Positions 26,201 to 41,200 of a stretch of DNA of 64,000 bases are shown here, piece after piece; the stretch's first letter is position 1; each line of letters begins with the position of its first letter. The translations under genes and the position numbers were made by a program. This DNA is from Diorhabda sublineata (Eukaryota; Arthropoda; Insecta; Coleoptera; Chrysomelidae): contig NC_079480.1 of NCBI RefSeq assembly GCF_026230105.1, positions 29,864,488-29,928,487 of the forward strand. The letters run 5' to 3'. Below the pieces are notes generated by a model. It saw only the letters and a program-made list of their open reading frames with translations. It made no database searches and was not told the origin of the DNA.

Positions 26201-29200
26201 ATAGAAAACCCTCATCTATGTGAAAATAGAGCTGCTAGTGGGATTATCTAATCATTTGAATGTGAAATGGATCGAATCTCAACTGATACTTCTACAACTC
26301 TATTTATATATTTTTCCACATTACAATGAAAGTTAGCCTTGTAAGGGAAAACAGCACAGATTCGCCATTTATTGGTCGGAAAATTCATTATAGCCATTTG
26401 CACATTTTCAATTATAACTGCAATAGCGTTCAATTTTCCGCGTAAATAGAGACTATATGTGTAATAGACAGTTAAAATTATAAAACACAAAATTTTGTAG
26501 TTATCGATTTATTTTTTTAGTAGCAATGTGTTAAATCATAATGTATATGGTATAATATTCCAAAAACTTTAGAGCGGAACCCATGCAAACGGTGAGAAGT
26601 TGGATTATCTGCCAAGTATTACACGAAATATTGAAATACAAATTTAGAGTAACTCCAGGAAAGTAAAAGGGTTTCAGGAACAACGAATATCAAGGGAAGG
26701 TAGGAAGTATAAATCATCATATCACATTAGATTGAAAACGGGAAATGTATGTCGCAAGAAAACAAATTTCATAACTACACTCACAGAACTTTTATCTATA
26801 CTATAAGTAGAGACAAAAGTAATTGAAAATACTAGATAGGGAGGTAATTTTTCTGACGTTTTAGATATTTTTATTAATATTTTCGTTCAAGATGACAATA
26901 ATTTTCTCATTTTTGTGCATTTCGAGCATTTGCACGCACTTGTTTATGATTTAAATTTATTTTGATACGGTGTCCTTGTCTACAATAGGTAATATGCTTG
27001 TAATTTCAATTGAATGAAATGATCATTAAAAGAGTGTAAAATAAAAAATGCAAATTCCTTGATTTATCGAGGTTTAAACAGGGTTTTGGTTGTGTCTGGA
27101 AGAAAATCCCTGTTTATTTTTGTGTTTGTTGTAGTGTTTGTAGATTCTGATTATTCTTATGGCATTAATAATCATTTACGACGATGACTGAGAGTGGTTT
27201 TGTGAAAGTAAAATCAGACACTTCACTGAAAGTAGATGCATTCATGATGACTGCATATTTGGCATCTAATTAAGATTCTACATTGGCTGAGGTTGAAATA
27301 GTACAACCATTGAAATGATCTTCGCAACAATACAAACATGATTAATAAGATACTACATCTCTTCTCCTAATTTTAGACCATTTTATTCGTGTTTTCGGAA
27401 AAACACCTTATCGGGTTTCCTTCTAATAGAGTTTGTACACTATAGTACAATGCAATCCCATTAGAACAGTTTTTTGAACTTTTTCCATAACTTTTGTTGA
27501 TATTATAACCCAAAATGTGTATAAATTAATTGTTGAAGTAAACAAATACTGTACATGGCAATTGGCGTCATCAAAATCTTGCGAAAAATACAGCCAAGAT
27601 TAAACAATACTTTAAATATAATTCTAAAACTTATTTTAACCATTTCGACATATTTTTAATCCAGTTATAGCTTTGTAAAAAATGATTTAGAAATATAAAA
27701 AAATACGTGCATATTCCCTATTGAAAAAGCATATTTTCTGCTCAAAGTATTTCCATACCTTACTACAAATCATGTTAAATTGACTTTCTCATATTTTCCC
27801 GTTTTTACAAATCACATACCGGAAGACTACCATCGTCTTATTCCAATATTAACTCGTTAACTTGTCTAGAAGAAACTTCGAAGCCTGAAAGCTAATATTC
27901 TATAAAATCCTCATGAGATTTTATGTGCTCCAGTCTAACCATGTTTTAAATATGGTATATATAAATATTATTTAAATAATAAATTTTACCACTATTTTTG
28001 CTGAATACTGATGATTAAATTTACCATTTATAGTTTTGAGAACTAAAAAAAGCTTGCAGCAAGAATCAAACTAAAAAGCAAAACATAATTCTGGGCATGA
28101 GAATAAAATTACTGATGATCTCACTGTTATAAAAGCGTGGTATGCTTTGTATAAAATTTTTAAACTAATTCTGCGTTTTGTAACCAATAGATCTACGTCT
28201 GTTTCGGAGGGTTATCTGCATGATTTTTTCGATTACTGTATTTTATTTACTGAGTTACATCCATAATTCCTTTCTTTCATCATTTCTCATTATTTTCCTA
28301 TTAACACCAAAATATATCTCATAAAGAAAGGACAAAATTCTCTTTACACGTGAAAAGAGACACTCAAAATAAAATTTATGTCATCTCATCCAATTTTCTT
28401 TTCCATGTATATTAGTTATTATTCCATAAGATTAACTAGTTGGTGTTCCTTTCGTGAGATATCTAATTGAAAATTTCCTACAAACGAGTGCACTATTACG
28501 TTATTAAATAATGTATCATTTTCTATTGGGAAACAATTACCTCTATGAACGACCAGAGAGAAATCAATATCCATTATCTATTAAGGATTTTACTTAATAG
28601 CAGTGGGTTATCGTTTTCATGGACAGGTATGTTGTCCCGTGATTAATTATGAAAGTATTCTGGAAAGTTTATTATTGTTGTCCACACAGACAGTTCTAGT
28701 TCACACAACCATGAATGTGGAATGTTTCCTTATCGTTCAATGAAACTTTGGTTGGAATAATTTTCATCATCAGCATCTGTATAATACGCCTATGTTCATC
28801 TGCTGGTTTCATTGAATATTTTTGTTCAATTATAAAAATTCGATTAAAACGCTTGTGAAGAATATTTTGAACAGTTGATTTAGCCATAATGTGTACCAAA
28901 CTACGTCCCACAATAAACTTTTTTTGGGGATTTTGGGATTCACTACTGACAACAATTTAAGTTTTCTCGTCACGTGACCAGACCAACGTATACTGTCCTC
29001 AAAATAATGGTCTGCCGGTACGACTGCAATTGTCTCAGCATAGCTGATGACATTTTAGTCAATAATTACACCTAATAGCTTGGCTTTTTTTAATTTTTGA
29101 CAACAGTGAACAAATAAAGACAGAAGGCGCTCTGAATTTGTTCAGTAAAATGGCAGTTTTTTTTAAATTCATATGTCATCTCACATAAAATAATGGGCGG

Positions 29201-32200
29201 ATCAGTAAGACTGTTCGTCGGAAAATAAAAAAATCATGATTTAATGGGCATGCAAAGTAAAACAATCCGTGAAATAACACATACATCGCCAAAATCGGTC
29301 CAAGCTGAAGAATAAATCTATTTAATACCTAGAATAAGAAGAAATGAGCCTCGATGAAATCAACTTGTATTTTAATATGCTGAAGTTGAAATATTAATCA
29401 CTTTAGACAGAATAAGTTTATAGGAAATATAAAGGGCACGAATAAATACAAGCTTATTAGATTGTCTAGTTCAAAACTTAATAGATCCCTATTTTCAAAA
29501 AAAAATTCCGTATAATTTTGATACGGGATAACAAAATACACATAAGTTAATAGTTGATAGAAGTTGGCTCTTTTAATTTTTCTGCAGAAGAAGAAGCAAT
29601 CGAAAACCATTAAACGCGAATTAACAGGACGGGACAAAATAATTCTAGGTTTCCAATTGCAATTAATAGGTTTTTCATATTATGTTTTATAATAGATGAG
29701 GGGAATGGTAACATATCCATCGTAAACATCAAGATGATTCGAATATAATAATGAATAAAAGATGAGAAAATGTGCAGCAAATCTTTCGGAAATGATTAAT
29801 AGTTTTCAAATAGCAAAGACAAATTGAACCGGCGACAAATCGTTTGATGGGGTTCTCTGTGGTTTCTGATAATATACCAGCTCACGCATAAGGTGCGCCA
29901 ACTGAAAATTTATTAGTTTATTGATTTTCTGCAAACATGTGAACGCAACCATATAAATTTCACATAGCAAGGTGAATGTTATTATAATTGAATAATTTAT
30001 GGAAATTTAACCGGATGTATCTATTTTATTACAAACTTCGGTATATGGGGTATTTTAAGAGATACGAGTACTATAAAATTTCATTGAGATTAATAATATA
30101 TACTTTGAGGGAAGACATTATCTGAAATTACCTCGAATTATACAAAATGTTGCATAACTCTGTTACAAACCTAGCTTATGGTTTTTTTTATATCAGAACT
30201 GTATAATATACCGAAATCTGATTGCTTGAATCGCAAAAGGATCTTTATTATTTGGTGCTTCCAATAGATGGGTTCATCTGCATACTGCTTCAATCCACGT
30301 CGAAAGTCATGATAAATTATAGCACGAAAATAATCACGATTTAATTCCAGTTTTTTTATTATATGATGATTGTTTCAAGTATATGTAATCAACTCAAATA
30401 ACACTTGTATAACAACATATTCTGGATAAGCCTTTAAAAACGTCAAACTCTATGTTGACAATTTAACATATTCACATACCTTGCAACTTCAGTAACAACC
30501 CTCGTATTAACATGAATATGTTAGAGGATCATTTAAACTTATACTGCAGCAATCTATTGATGATGGCGGTAAACCCTTGGAACATTTCTTTCAGGTTAAG
30601 ATTAAACGTTCGATGTTTTTTCGTTTTTTCGTTGTTTCGAGTTTCTGTTCACCTTGTTCACAAAAAACAAACCATTTGCTTATACGAACATATTCCATCA
30701 TATCACAAATGTACACTCTTAACGTACAGTAATCAACAGAGCATAGAGTTATACCAACAATACCGGTATAATATAAAATAGTTCTCCTTAATCATACGTC
30801 TAGATTGTAATAGAGTTATAGAACCCTCTGTATATCTCTAGAAATAAATTATTCGTAGTTTTTTCTTATTCGTGTATCAAAAACTCGACCTCACAATTGA
30901 AGACAAAAAGTTTCACGAAAAAAATAGTATCAATTTTCATCAACATAATAATTTCAATCGATAGTAGTATTAGTACAGTTATTGAAAGTTATCTGTCAAA
31001 CTATAAGTAGTGATTCCTCTATTAGTTGTACTTGTACAGTTATTCTTCATAATCACTTAACCATTTTTTTTCCTCGTTCTAGCTTGTTATTGCGTTATTG
31101 TCGAGTAATCTTGAGGTTAACTTCCATTCTGGTAATTTTTACAGCTATGATATCACCACCACGGCTGTTACAAATTGTTGTCTATGATGGCCCAAGAAAA
31201 GTTCAGGAGCTTTTACCTACTTGCCGCAAACCACCTATTTTCTAGACGTCTCACACAAATGACCCAAGGTTGAATCAATTTTTTAATTAAAGTTCAAAGC
31301 CCTAGATGAATCTGTCAGCATAAGAAGATATCAAGTTAGCGAAAAAACTACATAATTTAATGTTGGTATACATTGCATAGTTTTCCTTGATGACTATTTA
31401 TTATCGTTGGGTTGTGCTCGTGTATTTGAGTTTTTTTGTTTGCGTATAGTGTTAGTTTCTGTTCTTCAAACTTCTTCCTCATAATAACTATTGTGTATAA
31501 CATTGCGAATCTATTAATCTAATTCATTTGTTCCCAAATCCTCTTAAGGACTTCTAATAAATGGGTACTGGATATTTACATCACTTAGTTAACTGCAAGG
31601 GATTTATTATGAAGTTCAAGTAAGAAAATTTATCAAAATTAGATCCAATTACTTAATATGTAACATTTTTATTAGTTATTTTTTATGCAATATTTCATTA
31701 AAAAATAAATATTTTCTTTTAATAAATAATAACACATTTTGTTCAGGTTATTCTTATAATTGAACGATTATCAAATTCCTATTAAAACCTGATTTATCTA
31801 CATTTCACTTGAGTAAGGAAATTAATACTTACTTACAATAACTTCAATATTTTTATCCTAATAAGTTTAGTACTAATAAATTTTGAGAAATATTATAAAT
31901 AAAAACAAATTTGAGAGTTGATTAAATCTGAGGTAGCAATATGAACTACCTTCAAATAAAATTTAAATATTTCTGTATTTCCTTAAGGATATCATATTAA
32001 TTGTCCAGGTTCAGACCCCTCGTCAACGTCAATTTGGTTAGAACAAATAACATTGTTGTGATGTCCAATTGAGAAGAGTAAAATCCACACTCATGCAATA
32101 GTACCGTACTCAATACCCGAAAAAGTTCATGTTCAGGGGGAAATAATAGATAATAGGAAAAGAAAGAAACCATAACAGATCCTCGATATTTAGAATTTAT

Positions 32201-35200
32201 CCAGAACTTCTTACTTCTCGAATGGAATAAGCTGCTTCCAAACAGAAATGATTTATGGCAACACTATGCTAACTTGGTGCGCAACAACTTGAACAACGTC
32301 TTTCCAACTCAGTGTTAAGGTCAAAGAAGAAAAATAGAAATCCCACCCAAGTTACCTGATTTGACTGAAGTATACCAAATTAGACCACAAAATATCAGTA
32401 GATATTTACACAAATAACTCCGGAAGATTTAGATCACGGCATGTTATTCTCATTATATTCCAGCTAAAGCTGAACAATTTGAGCACTTAATTTATTGCTA
32501 TATAAAGACCTTATAATTTTTTATAAAAATACTAGCATCAATTACTCAGACAAATTGATATCGCATTTCAGTGGTGGTTGTGTCAGGGCCTTCAGACAAC
32601 CGAATAGGAAGACACTTTGTAAAGTTATTACCGGAATTGATAAACGCGCATGCGGTGATTTGCTAATGGAAGATTTGAGAACCGCAGGCGTTACCGTAGA
32701 CTATGACCGACTGAAAGCTAAGTATTTAAACGCCGCTCAACCCCGCTCGTTGGACGCACCCGTTTCCGTTTCGTCGCACCATTTAGTAACCGTTTGTGCC
32801 TCACTTAACAGTTATTCGGTAATAATGCTTTTATTATCGTAGCTTTTCTCAGCATTGTTTCTCGTGATGTATTTTCGAATATAGTTCATTTTTATTTTAG
32901 TTTGAAATGAAGAAAATTGTGTTTAACCGTTGTTTTGCTTTTTTATATTCCGTACCCAGAGTATTCGTCATCATCATACTAACTCCTAGAGTGTTCCATT
33001 TTCTTCACGGAGCTATTGGCGCATACCACGATCAAAAAACTGGTACCTCAGTTTTGATATCAAATCATAAAGTAACGAAGAAAGAGCATTACAACGAAAT
33101 TATTCCTTTAAGTTGCAGCATACTGTATATTGAGTAATATCACAGGAAATCAGTGGATTGAATTTGGTATCATAAGAGGGATGTCTGCGTAAACCCTTTA
33201 GACTGTGATTTGCTGACTGCTACTGGTAGTACTACGAGGAAAATATACGTGAAGTACGATAAGCTGAAAAGAAGATGGAAGCGGTATTGTATCTATGGAC
33301 TTATTGCGATAAAGAATGATAGTTATCTTGGGAGCATTCGCTACAGTATTTCACTACTCTACTTCTTCGAACGAATTCCAAATCTCCTGAAAATTTCTAA
33401 ATTAAAACCTCCCATTATGAAGAATTCTTGAAGATTCTCAGGTCAAATCGCATTTACTTCAATTATTTATTTTTAACTATTTAGTTTGAATTAAAATATT
33501 TTTTGGAAATATTTGCTTAATCAATTAGTTTCCATAAATTCCTTAGAAGAAAAATAAATGATTTTCCATGGAGAATCTGAATTCAACTCCAATATCGGAC
33601 CAAATACCATTTCTAACTCATCATTTATACCTGAACTCAACGAGAGAGACACCTGAATTATTTCAACAAGCGATATAGCCTTCCATAGAGTGCAGTCAAC
33701 TGCACGCATTCGTTACCCTGTTAATCTAAAAATTTGTTAATTTGAGCCCTCATGTATTATGTATAATTGATATGATTCGTTTAAGCATATTTGCTGTTAA
33801 TTTGTGTATCGTATTAAATATTAGCTTATTTGAAGAAATTATTATTTGAAATTTACTTACTTCAACAATTCTGTCGTTTATCCTGATGTTTTGCGTCAAA
33901 TCTGCGGCACTTCCTTGACTTATGCTCTTAACGAAAATCCCCGAGATTTCCTCTGAAATCAAACAAACAATAATAACTAAACTCAGATTATGCATCAATT
34001 TCCTAGAAAATGATTCATCCGAAGAATATATTTTAGATAAATTTCAGATAATTTCATATTCTAAATTTTTTTTTAAAGAAAAGAAATTAAATTTCAACTT
34101 ATATCTGGTATTTTCGCATTTCAAACATAATTGTTCAAAGTAATATGGTACTACGAAGAATTTTAGAAAGAAGAATTCTAGGTGAACCGACCGAGTTCAT
34201 TGTTAGACGCAGCAGTCGATTTGATCCAAAAATATCTTGAGGTCTTTAAAAAGTTTCGCGGCCATAGCATTGAAATTATTAAACTAGATAATCGATAATA
34301 AATATATTATTGCTCTAGTTCAATTTATTTAACAATGTTACTAAGTGCTATGAAAATGATGTTTCAATATATACAAAATATTTTGACAGTTCTTGACAAA
34401 ACTCAAAATGTCCAATACTGATAGCGATATTTCAGTACCTTCCACTCCTCCGGAACTCAAGAGCGTTGTAAATTCGGCGCATTCCGTTTTAATACCCGAA
34501 AAATCTAAACGGCAGTACAAAAAAATATTACGGCGAGTTTAAAGATTAGTGTGACAAACAGAATGTTAAGACGATGTCTGAAAACATTTTATTGGCTTAT
34601 TTGATGCAGAAATCAAATATTGTAAAAAGTTCAACTTTATGAAGCAGTTTTGAAGATTAATATCATTTCTGAAAAAAAGCAGTAGGTTATCGAGCAAAAA
34701 AGTCTTTTTTACGCGTTTCTAGGTAAGTGTTAATAGATGTCATCTACAATTTTTTTTAATTATTGTACTGAATTTTGTAGGTAGTTTTGATAATGGGAAT
34801 ATCTGGTGCCTTACGACGAGATGAGTTAGTAAAAACGATCATTGAAGATGCTCGGGAAGAGAATGTTGTATTAATAGTAACTGTTCTTGATACCAAGACG
34901 GATAAGAAGCGTGTTTTCACTGCTACTAATATTGATTTCATGAAAATTTTTCTTAAATATGCAGCTCTTCGACCAAAACATATTATTAATAATCGTCGTA
35001 TATTCTAGAGTAAACAGAAAGTGCACCGCACTAGTTGTTTGAGTGCATACAATTGGGAAAATGCCTAGTATGATTTCCATGATTTCCAAGTATCTCAGAT
35101 TACCTAATCCTGAAACATACACGGGTCACTGTTTTCGGAGAAGTTAAATGCTTGCTAATACTGGGACGTAAACGTCACGGTGGATGAAATTCCACGACAG

Positions 35201-38200
35201 TAGCGGAAGGACATATAGAAGACTCTATCGAAAAAAAGAAGCAAATTTCCAACTCTAAATTTCTGGCGATATAGTATCTGGTTTGAATGTAGGCAATAAC
35301 CATTATTCAGAAACACTAGATGTAGTTGTTTCAACTTCTGGAGTAAATATAAGTAGTGATACAAACTGTACAATTAATGTTAATATTAAATTTGGAAGTG
35401 ACGTGCTGAGAACGCGAAATACTGACTTCGCATGCTTTTCTACGAAAATCATCTTTTATACTATATATTTTGGATAAATTGTATCCGTAACATCAATGAC
35501 AGTTTGGTCTTTCATTATTGATATCTAAGTTGTGGGAATTTAATATTTATCTCTATAAACAAATTAGAACAAGATCATAAATCAAGGTTTCTGGTAATCA
35601 GTGAAAGAGTGGCAAAGATTAAACTCCATCAAATTGTAGTAACAAAAAAGATATTAGGTTAAATATATCCTACAGATTGTTTCTTATTATGTGCAATATT
35701 ATTGCACCGGCCCTGAAACTATTCTTGACAATTCTTATGTAAAATGATCTACTGAATCCATATATTAGCTGAGTTTTCCTCTTCTTATTTTCACATATTT
35801 TTACTTATTTTCTATACATTTCCACGTCTAAAGTATATAACAACATTGTTATTATTTGAAAGTATGAAGAAACTACAATAAAATACAAATTCAGTTTTTC
35901 GGAACCTCACCTACATGAATAGATGATCTCGTCGGGGATTTGAAGATACATAAGACTAATCTCAACTTCTTGGAGCGCGGATTCAACAGTGAAGTCTCTT
36001 GGAAAAGGACGTAAAATATCTTCTCACAACAACAGAAAATCGAACCTAAGATGACTTTTCTCGGAAGATAAAGGCCCAATGTTCTACCCCAGTACCAATT
36101 CATTGATGACTGAGCTAAAGATGTTATGTGACTCAGACAAATTAAGAGGTGGATTTGTCGAAAATAAGCTCATCCTATTAGCAAATTAGAATGACTTACC
36201 ATCAATTTAGTTGTCTACTCTGTTGACATGAAGAAGACGTACGAACATATCAACCGAATTCATGATAAAACTAATTATCATGATTACAAATGGATCATTA
36301 CATCGTACTGAACTGGAACTGCGAGAAAAATTTACCCCTGGATTTGTGGGTTCCCAAATTGAAAACATTATCAGAATTCGACATTTATTAAACACCTAAT
36401 CAACAAGAAAAACATGCTTGGCTTGCGTTCCAAAACTTTTTGGGTGACCACAAAAATGATTATTATGTGACTCACGTCGAGGAATTCCTGTTAACGTACA
36501 AGATGTAACATGTACACTTTCTTCACTCGCACCTTCACTTTTCCCCTTAAAATTTAGGAGCAGTCTCCGATGTAAACGGGGAACGCTTCCAGCAAAACAT
36601 TGCTAAGATGGAGAAGAGATTTTTAAGGAAGTGGAATGTAAGCACGTTGGCGGAGTACTGCTACTTTTTGGAACGAGATAGTTGTACCTCAGGGTATAAA
36701 AGGAAACAAGCACTAAATAGTGGAGCATATCTTTATTATTTATAATTATCCCCAGCTAACAAAGGTTTTTTTACCCTTTTAAGTGAAATAAATTTATTAT
36801 TTTTATCAAAAAGTGGTAAAAATATAAGTGTGGTGCTCCCCCGAGAATGGTGGTCGATGAAAGCAGACGACAGTTATTATATTTGGATTCAGAACGTTAT
36901 TTAAAAACAATCATCAAGAAGAGTGCCAGGGCTTAATTCTTATTGGTTTTTACACTCATTCATATATTCGAATTATTCAGATATCTAAATTGTATGGTTA
37001 AATTTGATTGGATTGTCGTCACAGTGATTTAGAATAAGTGAACAGTTTAAACACAAATATTATCATTTATTTTTACAATTCTTCAAAGTTGCTGGACAAT
37101 TTTTTTTTAGTCTGTCTACAGAATTATCATGAATTTGTTAAATGAATATGAGCGAATTTCCATTTTCTCACTAAAGTCAACAAAGGGGTTAGTAGTTGTA
37201 ATTAATAATCCGCAAGTAAACTACAGCAGAGAGCAAAATTGATATAGTACCTACCCTTTGGACGTATTCATTCATGCTAAAACATCTAAATTTCATATCA
37301 ATGTCTATGGAATTGAAATTGAAATATTAAATTCAGATTATAGTTTGAATATAGTGCAATTTTTTTATCAATTTTATAAGAATATAATTGGGTGATGAAA
37401 TATTTTTTAGGAATATAAATTGTATGGCTTTTGGTATATTCAGTAGCCCCATCAGTCTAGAAATCTTCACTGTAGTGGGAACAAGTATACAATGGAAATA
37501 TACTAAATTGAAAAATGAATTTATTTTCTCCGTAATTATGAATATTCCTGAAAACTTCGGGATAGGATCAACTTTTGTATATAAAACTATACTTTTTAAT
37601 CACCTACCCCTTCCAAGTCACAGTTATGATTATATCGTAATTTTCACGACTCAATAGTTTTTAAAAGAAAACATTCAAGAATTGAGTTATTGATATTGAA
37701 TTGAGTACATTATGAGTAATGCAAAATATGTTATTGAGAAAAGTATCACATAAAATTTTCCAGTCTTTGGTGAGTTGAATAAAAAAAAATCCGTATATTT
37801 GAAAGTTTTTTTAGAAGCGGAAAATCGAAATTTAATGATTGAATGGAATTAGATAATAATAAATCATCATGTTACTTGATGGTGAACTTTTGAAAATACT
37901 GACAAATAAATGTGAATGTGAATTGTCAGTACAGAAGTCTATAGTTATACCACTCAATATTTTCTCATGCAACCCAATAACAGTGTTTCAAATTTATCGG
38001 CGTTAGTTGAAACTAGCAATCTATATCAATAAACACACCAAAACATTGATGATTCAATACACCAAATCATCAAATAATTATTCCAATTACAATAGAGGTA
38101 TAACAAAAAACGGTGTCATCATGAGGTATAAATATCCATTCTACAATCAACTGATAAATTTCAATTCAGTGGCACAGAGCACATAAAACATTGAAACTAC

Positions 38201-41200
38201 CTAGAACACGAGAATGGTAACTATAAAAGTTTTTGCTAAAACCATCACCAAGAAAAGGGTGTCTAAGATATAAAACTAGTAAAAATTGATTTAAATCACT
38301 CACCTTTTTCACAAACATATCCTGCAACAGTAATACCAAGTCCTAAATCATCTTTTTCGAGCTCTACCTCATACGTTTCAGTTTCGGGAAGTTCTGGTTC
38401 ATGGTAGGAAAAAGTCATGGGAAGTGCTTCTGGAAAATTATTTTCTGTTCCTATTCTCGCCAGGTATGGGACCAATTCCTGAAATGAGAATACAATATTT
38501 TGACGCAACCAAAAATTGCAAATATGCAACTTAATTTTACACAACGAAATTAGAAAATTGAATTTTGAAATTATGATTACACAAAGAGCACAAGAAATAT
38601 TTTTATTTCTTGCATTAGGCATACTTTTGGTACGCGAATAACTTTTGAGCTCAATTTTATTCCATATTGGAGCAGAGGAGTTTTCTTGAGTTTCTATCTT
38701 CGCTGGTTAATACATTATTTTGTATCAAGAACTATTCACAAGTTATCTTAAATATTCTATCTCACATTTTTATATCATCATTTTAGCTGTATCCCGTTGC
38801 TCTTATTTTGTAATTTACTTTAAAATGGTTACAATAATCGTTTATTCTCCAGCGTTCGAGGTTCGTCATGCATAAAAATATTTGAGAAAAAATAAAAATT
38901 GAGGCGAAAAGTGAATAATAGTAATACAAGTAAAACGCTATTCAATAAAATAGGGATTGACGCTAATAAAATTAAGGGAGGGAGGAAACTCAGATTCGAA
39001 TGAATCGGTTTTCTTTCATTTGGCAACTAAAAAAAAAGGCTGCGAATAAGGGAATCACCATCATGGATCACCATAAACCACCTTGGAAGTGGCCGGATCT
39101 CAGTCAGATTTTGGGAGGAGTGAAATGGTTGCCAGCTGCTGAAAAACCAAATCGATAGTAGAAACCACCCCTTTTGGTTGTCATAGTGGTTTGATCAGTT
39201 TCGTATGACAATGACGAGGTGTATTGAAGTGGAGAGGAAGATCCTGTTGACTATTGCTGACTTATATGGTATTGATGGCGCAAAAATGTAGCCTCATCCA
39301 GTAAAGGATGAGGCTATATTAAATATAATAAAAAACGTGAACTAGCAGCAGATAAATTCTCAGGGTTGAAGAGTAATTTTATCGGTCCCGAGTGAAATCA
39401 GAAATAGCAAGAAAATGGTCATCACCATTCACAAATCTCTGGCCTCACTGAGGGAGCCTCAAATTTAGTTTAGACACATTGAAATCGAGACTTCCCAATA
39501 AACCCAAAAACAGCACATTAGAAAAAGGTGCAGGTTGTGCAAAGTATTCTGCACCACTGCGAAGCGGCCACTGAAGATTTGATGTTGTATTTGATGGAGA
39601 ACGATATAGATGTGGCCTTTGATCAATAAAAACAAAATTTTTGGATTTATGTTGACGAAGTTATTAGAAATAGACAATAGAAAGGAGCGGAGTGAGAAAG
39701 CTTTACAGAGAAAATAAGGAAAAAAATGACAAGTATAAGCTAAATTTATCTCCTGGCAAACCCACCGAAAAGCTAGAAAAGTTTATAAATTAACTAAATA
39801 AAATTCTCTTGATGGCTTGTCCTATAAGCAAAACAAGTGAAAAAGCTCAACCCTGGTGGAACCAAAGATTGAAGCAGCTTAAGAATATAACGTCTCACTT
39901 GAGGTTAACATCATGTCTTAACTGCTTCGGTTGATGAGATACCTATATACCTCAGCACTTTTCAGCTACGTGTACTTATCGCAAGTTGGTATGCAGTCAT
40001 TTTCCCATCAAATACACGTTCTAATGACTCGAGGAGACAAAGTGTCAATTAGTTTTAATTGTTTAATGCTTAAAATATTACAATAATGTGGGAACTTATA
40101 ACATTTAAGAATCATCACAAAGTGATTGTTTCTTAGAATGCTCTGTACTATGTTGCTACTTTTTCTATATTTCTTTCGTTCACAAAGGTAGCAACGTTCC
40201 CCGGATCGATCAAGATTCCCTTCTGATTCACTACTACAGCCTCCGTTTCTCGTATTCAATTCGGGAAGGAAATTTCGCATAATTTGCTTTATAGAATTTC
40301 TTAGATTTGGTACAGTTTTGTATCGGCGCCCTTTATTTTCTATTACCAGCTTCTTACCCAAACAGAAACTTTCGTCGGGCATTCAAGCAGCCCGCTAATC
40401 ATTTGGATTTGCTAATTGCCATATTCTGAATCGGTTTACAGCTGACGATCAAGTAAATGGTACTACCATTGCCCTTCTATTCGTCTTTCTTTTGGTAGGA
40501 TACTGATGTGTCATATGACCCACTACGTTTTCTGCACCCTTTGGCCCTCATAGTGGAGGATAATGTCGGATTTATATGATGTTTCTTCTCCATTTATTTT
40601 ATCATTACTATGTTCAGTGGAAAGTAATACTACTGCATCATTTTTTTTTGGTACATAAAAAACAATGATCTATTCTTACTAAAAGAAAAAATTGACAAAC
40701 TTATTGGCTTAGATGCCAACGGCAGAAGTTCTTTGGGAATAAAGATTTCATTTTTTCGTTGTGTAACACATAATGTTATATTTTTATACCAAAGCTTGTC
40801 GGCCAGTTAGAGACTTGTAAAAAAATTTTCGGAGGTAATACCGTATCCACCCGATAGACGATCTATCATATCCATAACCACTCTTTCGCCTTGATTTTTT
40901 ACAGGCTGGTTATTTTGCTTTCCTATATGTAAAGAACATGTTTGTTATGTACAAGGAATAAGTTATATTATCAAGTTTTGCCTAAGTACAGCTGCATTTT
41001 AGATATGTAAGAGCCCACACCTTCAGAGCGTATTATATATCCTTTTCTCAAAATGGTATTAGTTATTCCTCGACGCAGAGATAGGTACTGGGATTTAGTG
41101 CCATTTTGCAGTTTGAAGCAAATTTTTCGACAACATTTCTGATCAGAGTTATTTTATCGCCACGTTTCCATTCTTCTAGTATTTAAAAATTATGGAAGCA

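Noticed and set aside
33521..33709. Minus open frame next to the Patj exon at 33861, tested as a further PDZ exon
   Set aside because: Exon 33861 joins 24682 exactly in frame and completes the PDZ sequence. The frame has no Patj similarity and is not needed.
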